Below are positions 5,914 through 6,422 of a stretch of DNA of 6,422 bases, in pieces. Location: the NCBI GenBank assembly GCA_945645715.1, contig CALZFJ010000120.1, positions 1 through 6,422 on the forward strand. Reading direction: 5' to 3'. This stretch comes from an uncultured Prevotellaceae bacterium. GTDB taxonomy: Bacteria > Bacteroidota > Bacteroidia > Bacteroidales > Muribaculaceae. Made by a program: the position numbers and the translations under genes. Within the stretch, counting starts at the first letter, position 1. Each line of letters begins with the position of its first letter. The notes under the pieces were generated by a model, which was not told the DNA's origin, ran no database searches, and was given only the letters and a program-made list of their open reading frames with translations.

Positions 5914-6422
5914 ATGAAAACAAGACGTCTGTTGTCATTAATCGCCTGCCTAATGTGCATTTTCTCCTACAGCACAGTCTTTGCCACCATCAAAAAGACA
6001 GAGATAGGCACACGCAGTGGCGCAATAGTAAGCCAATCGGCTTTCTCCACCGCCAACACCACATACATCATCAACTACGACATCACACTCAATGGAGAAG
6101 TGACAGTGCCATCAGGCTGCACATTGCTGTTTTCTGGAGGCTCTGTCTCGGGCGGCACTCTCCGACTCACCGACACTGAAGTTTGCGCCCCCGACTATCA
6201 GATCTTCAAATCGGTTAGAATAAAAGGCTCTTTTGCCAACTCTCACATCTCAGCCCACTGGTGGGGAGCAAAAGGCGATGGAAACACCGATGATTCAAAA
6301 GCCATCAACTCGGCATTAGAAGTAGCCGGAAAATCAACAGTGATGCTGCCACGACAGCGCTATCTGGTCAACTCTCCCATCAAAATCAACCGGCTCTATT
6401 CAAAGCTGGAGTGCGCCGGCAC
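5914..6422 (+). CDS. Secreted pectate-lyase-like beta-helix protein, 3' end cut by window edge
   Basis: ATG 5914 opens a frame that stays open to the window edge (169 complete codons). The N-terminus is a signal peptide: basic MKTRR, a hydrophobic core to about residue 22 and a likely cut after VFA (22-24). LIAC (9-12) looks like a lipobox but comes too early, and no acidic lipoprotein-export residues follow it. Residues 50-90 form short beta-strand units (LNGEVTVPSG, LLFSGGSVSGGTLRL) typical of Bacteroidetes right-handed beta-helix proteins. WWGAKGDGNTDDSKAIN (116-132) is the signature opening of the pectate-lyase-3/tailspike-type helix, followed by VMLPRQRYLVNSPI (143-156). Such proteins bind or cut polysaccharides outside the cytoplasm. 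It follows the pyruvyl transferase by 33 bases with no promoter between, so it is probably in the same operon and may trim, modify or degrade the polymer (inference). Catalytic residues are outside the window. Confidence 0.85.
   Translation, partial: MKTRRLLSLIACLMCIFSYSTVFATIKKTEIGTRSGAIVSQSAFSTANTTYIINYDITLNGEVTVPSGCTLLFSGGSVSGGTLRLTDTEVCAPDYQIFKSVRIKGSFANSHISAHWWGAKGDGNTDDSKAINSALEVAGKSTVMLPRQRYLVNSPIKINRLYSKLECAG

Noticed and set aside
5938..5949. Possible lipobox LIAC in the secreted protein
   Set aside because: The hydrophobic stretch before the Cys is only about six residues, hydrophobic sequence continues well beyond it to a good signal peptidase I site, and no acidic export signal follows.
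5955..6179. 74-residue rightward His-rich frame inside the last gene
   Set aside because: It overlaps the signal-peptide and beta-helix frame out of phase; the His-rich translation comes from frame-shifted codons.
1..6422. tRNA, rRNA, CRISPR array, insertion sequence or transposase
   Set aside because: No such motifs, tandem spaced repeats or transposase-like frames were found on either strand; the mosaic composition has no mobile-element ends in view.

Overview
The window looks like part of an extracellular or capsular polysaccharide biosynthesis locus from a Bacteroidales bacterium. The main evidence is two well-formed Bacteroidetes housekeeping promoters (TTTG, exactly 20 bases, TATCTTTG) ahead of the two rightward gene groups, with A-rich leaders instead of strong Shine-Dalgarno sites. 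The gene content fits: GT-A glycosyltransferases, a Wzx-type flippase, an FrhB-like iron-sulfur protein paired with a polysaccharide pyruvyl transferase, and a secreted beta-helix protein with a Bacteroidetes-style N-terminus. The order is a fairly safe call. A family such as Muribaculaceae, Bacteroidaceae or Prevotellaceae is only a guess.

Layout: (1) 1-827, minus strand, a family 2 glycosyltransferase whose C-terminus runs off the left edge. (2) 828-1028, a divergent control region with a leftward promoter lacking a clear -33 box, three helically phased TTCACG repeats, a terminator-like hairpin and a strong rightward promoter. (3) 1029-3559, an A+T-rich two-gene unit: oligosaccharide flippase, then a second family 2 glycosyltransferase, 5 bases apart. 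(4) 3551-3622, a compact boundary in which a hairpin over the stop codon and a terminator run directly into the next promoter. (5) 3647-6422, a more G+C-rich unit: FrhB-like 2x[4Fe-4S] protein, polysaccharide pyruvyl transferase (5-base gap), then a signal-peptide-bearing pectate-lyase-like protein (33-base gap) cut by the right edge.

How they may work together (inference): the glycosyltransferases build a lipid-linked repeat unit. The pyruvyl transferase, perhaps with the redox protein, modifies a sugar in it. The flippase moves it across the inner membrane, and the exported beta-helix protein acts on or binds the finished polymer. No polymerase, chain-length regulator, export channel or initiating phosphoglycosyl transferase is visible here, so the locus must extend beyond the window if it is complete.

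The most interesting points are the FrhB-like/pyruvyl transferase pair in a lineage not known to make coenzyme F420, the base-composition mosaic, and terminator-like hairpins fused to the -33 box of both rightward promoters.
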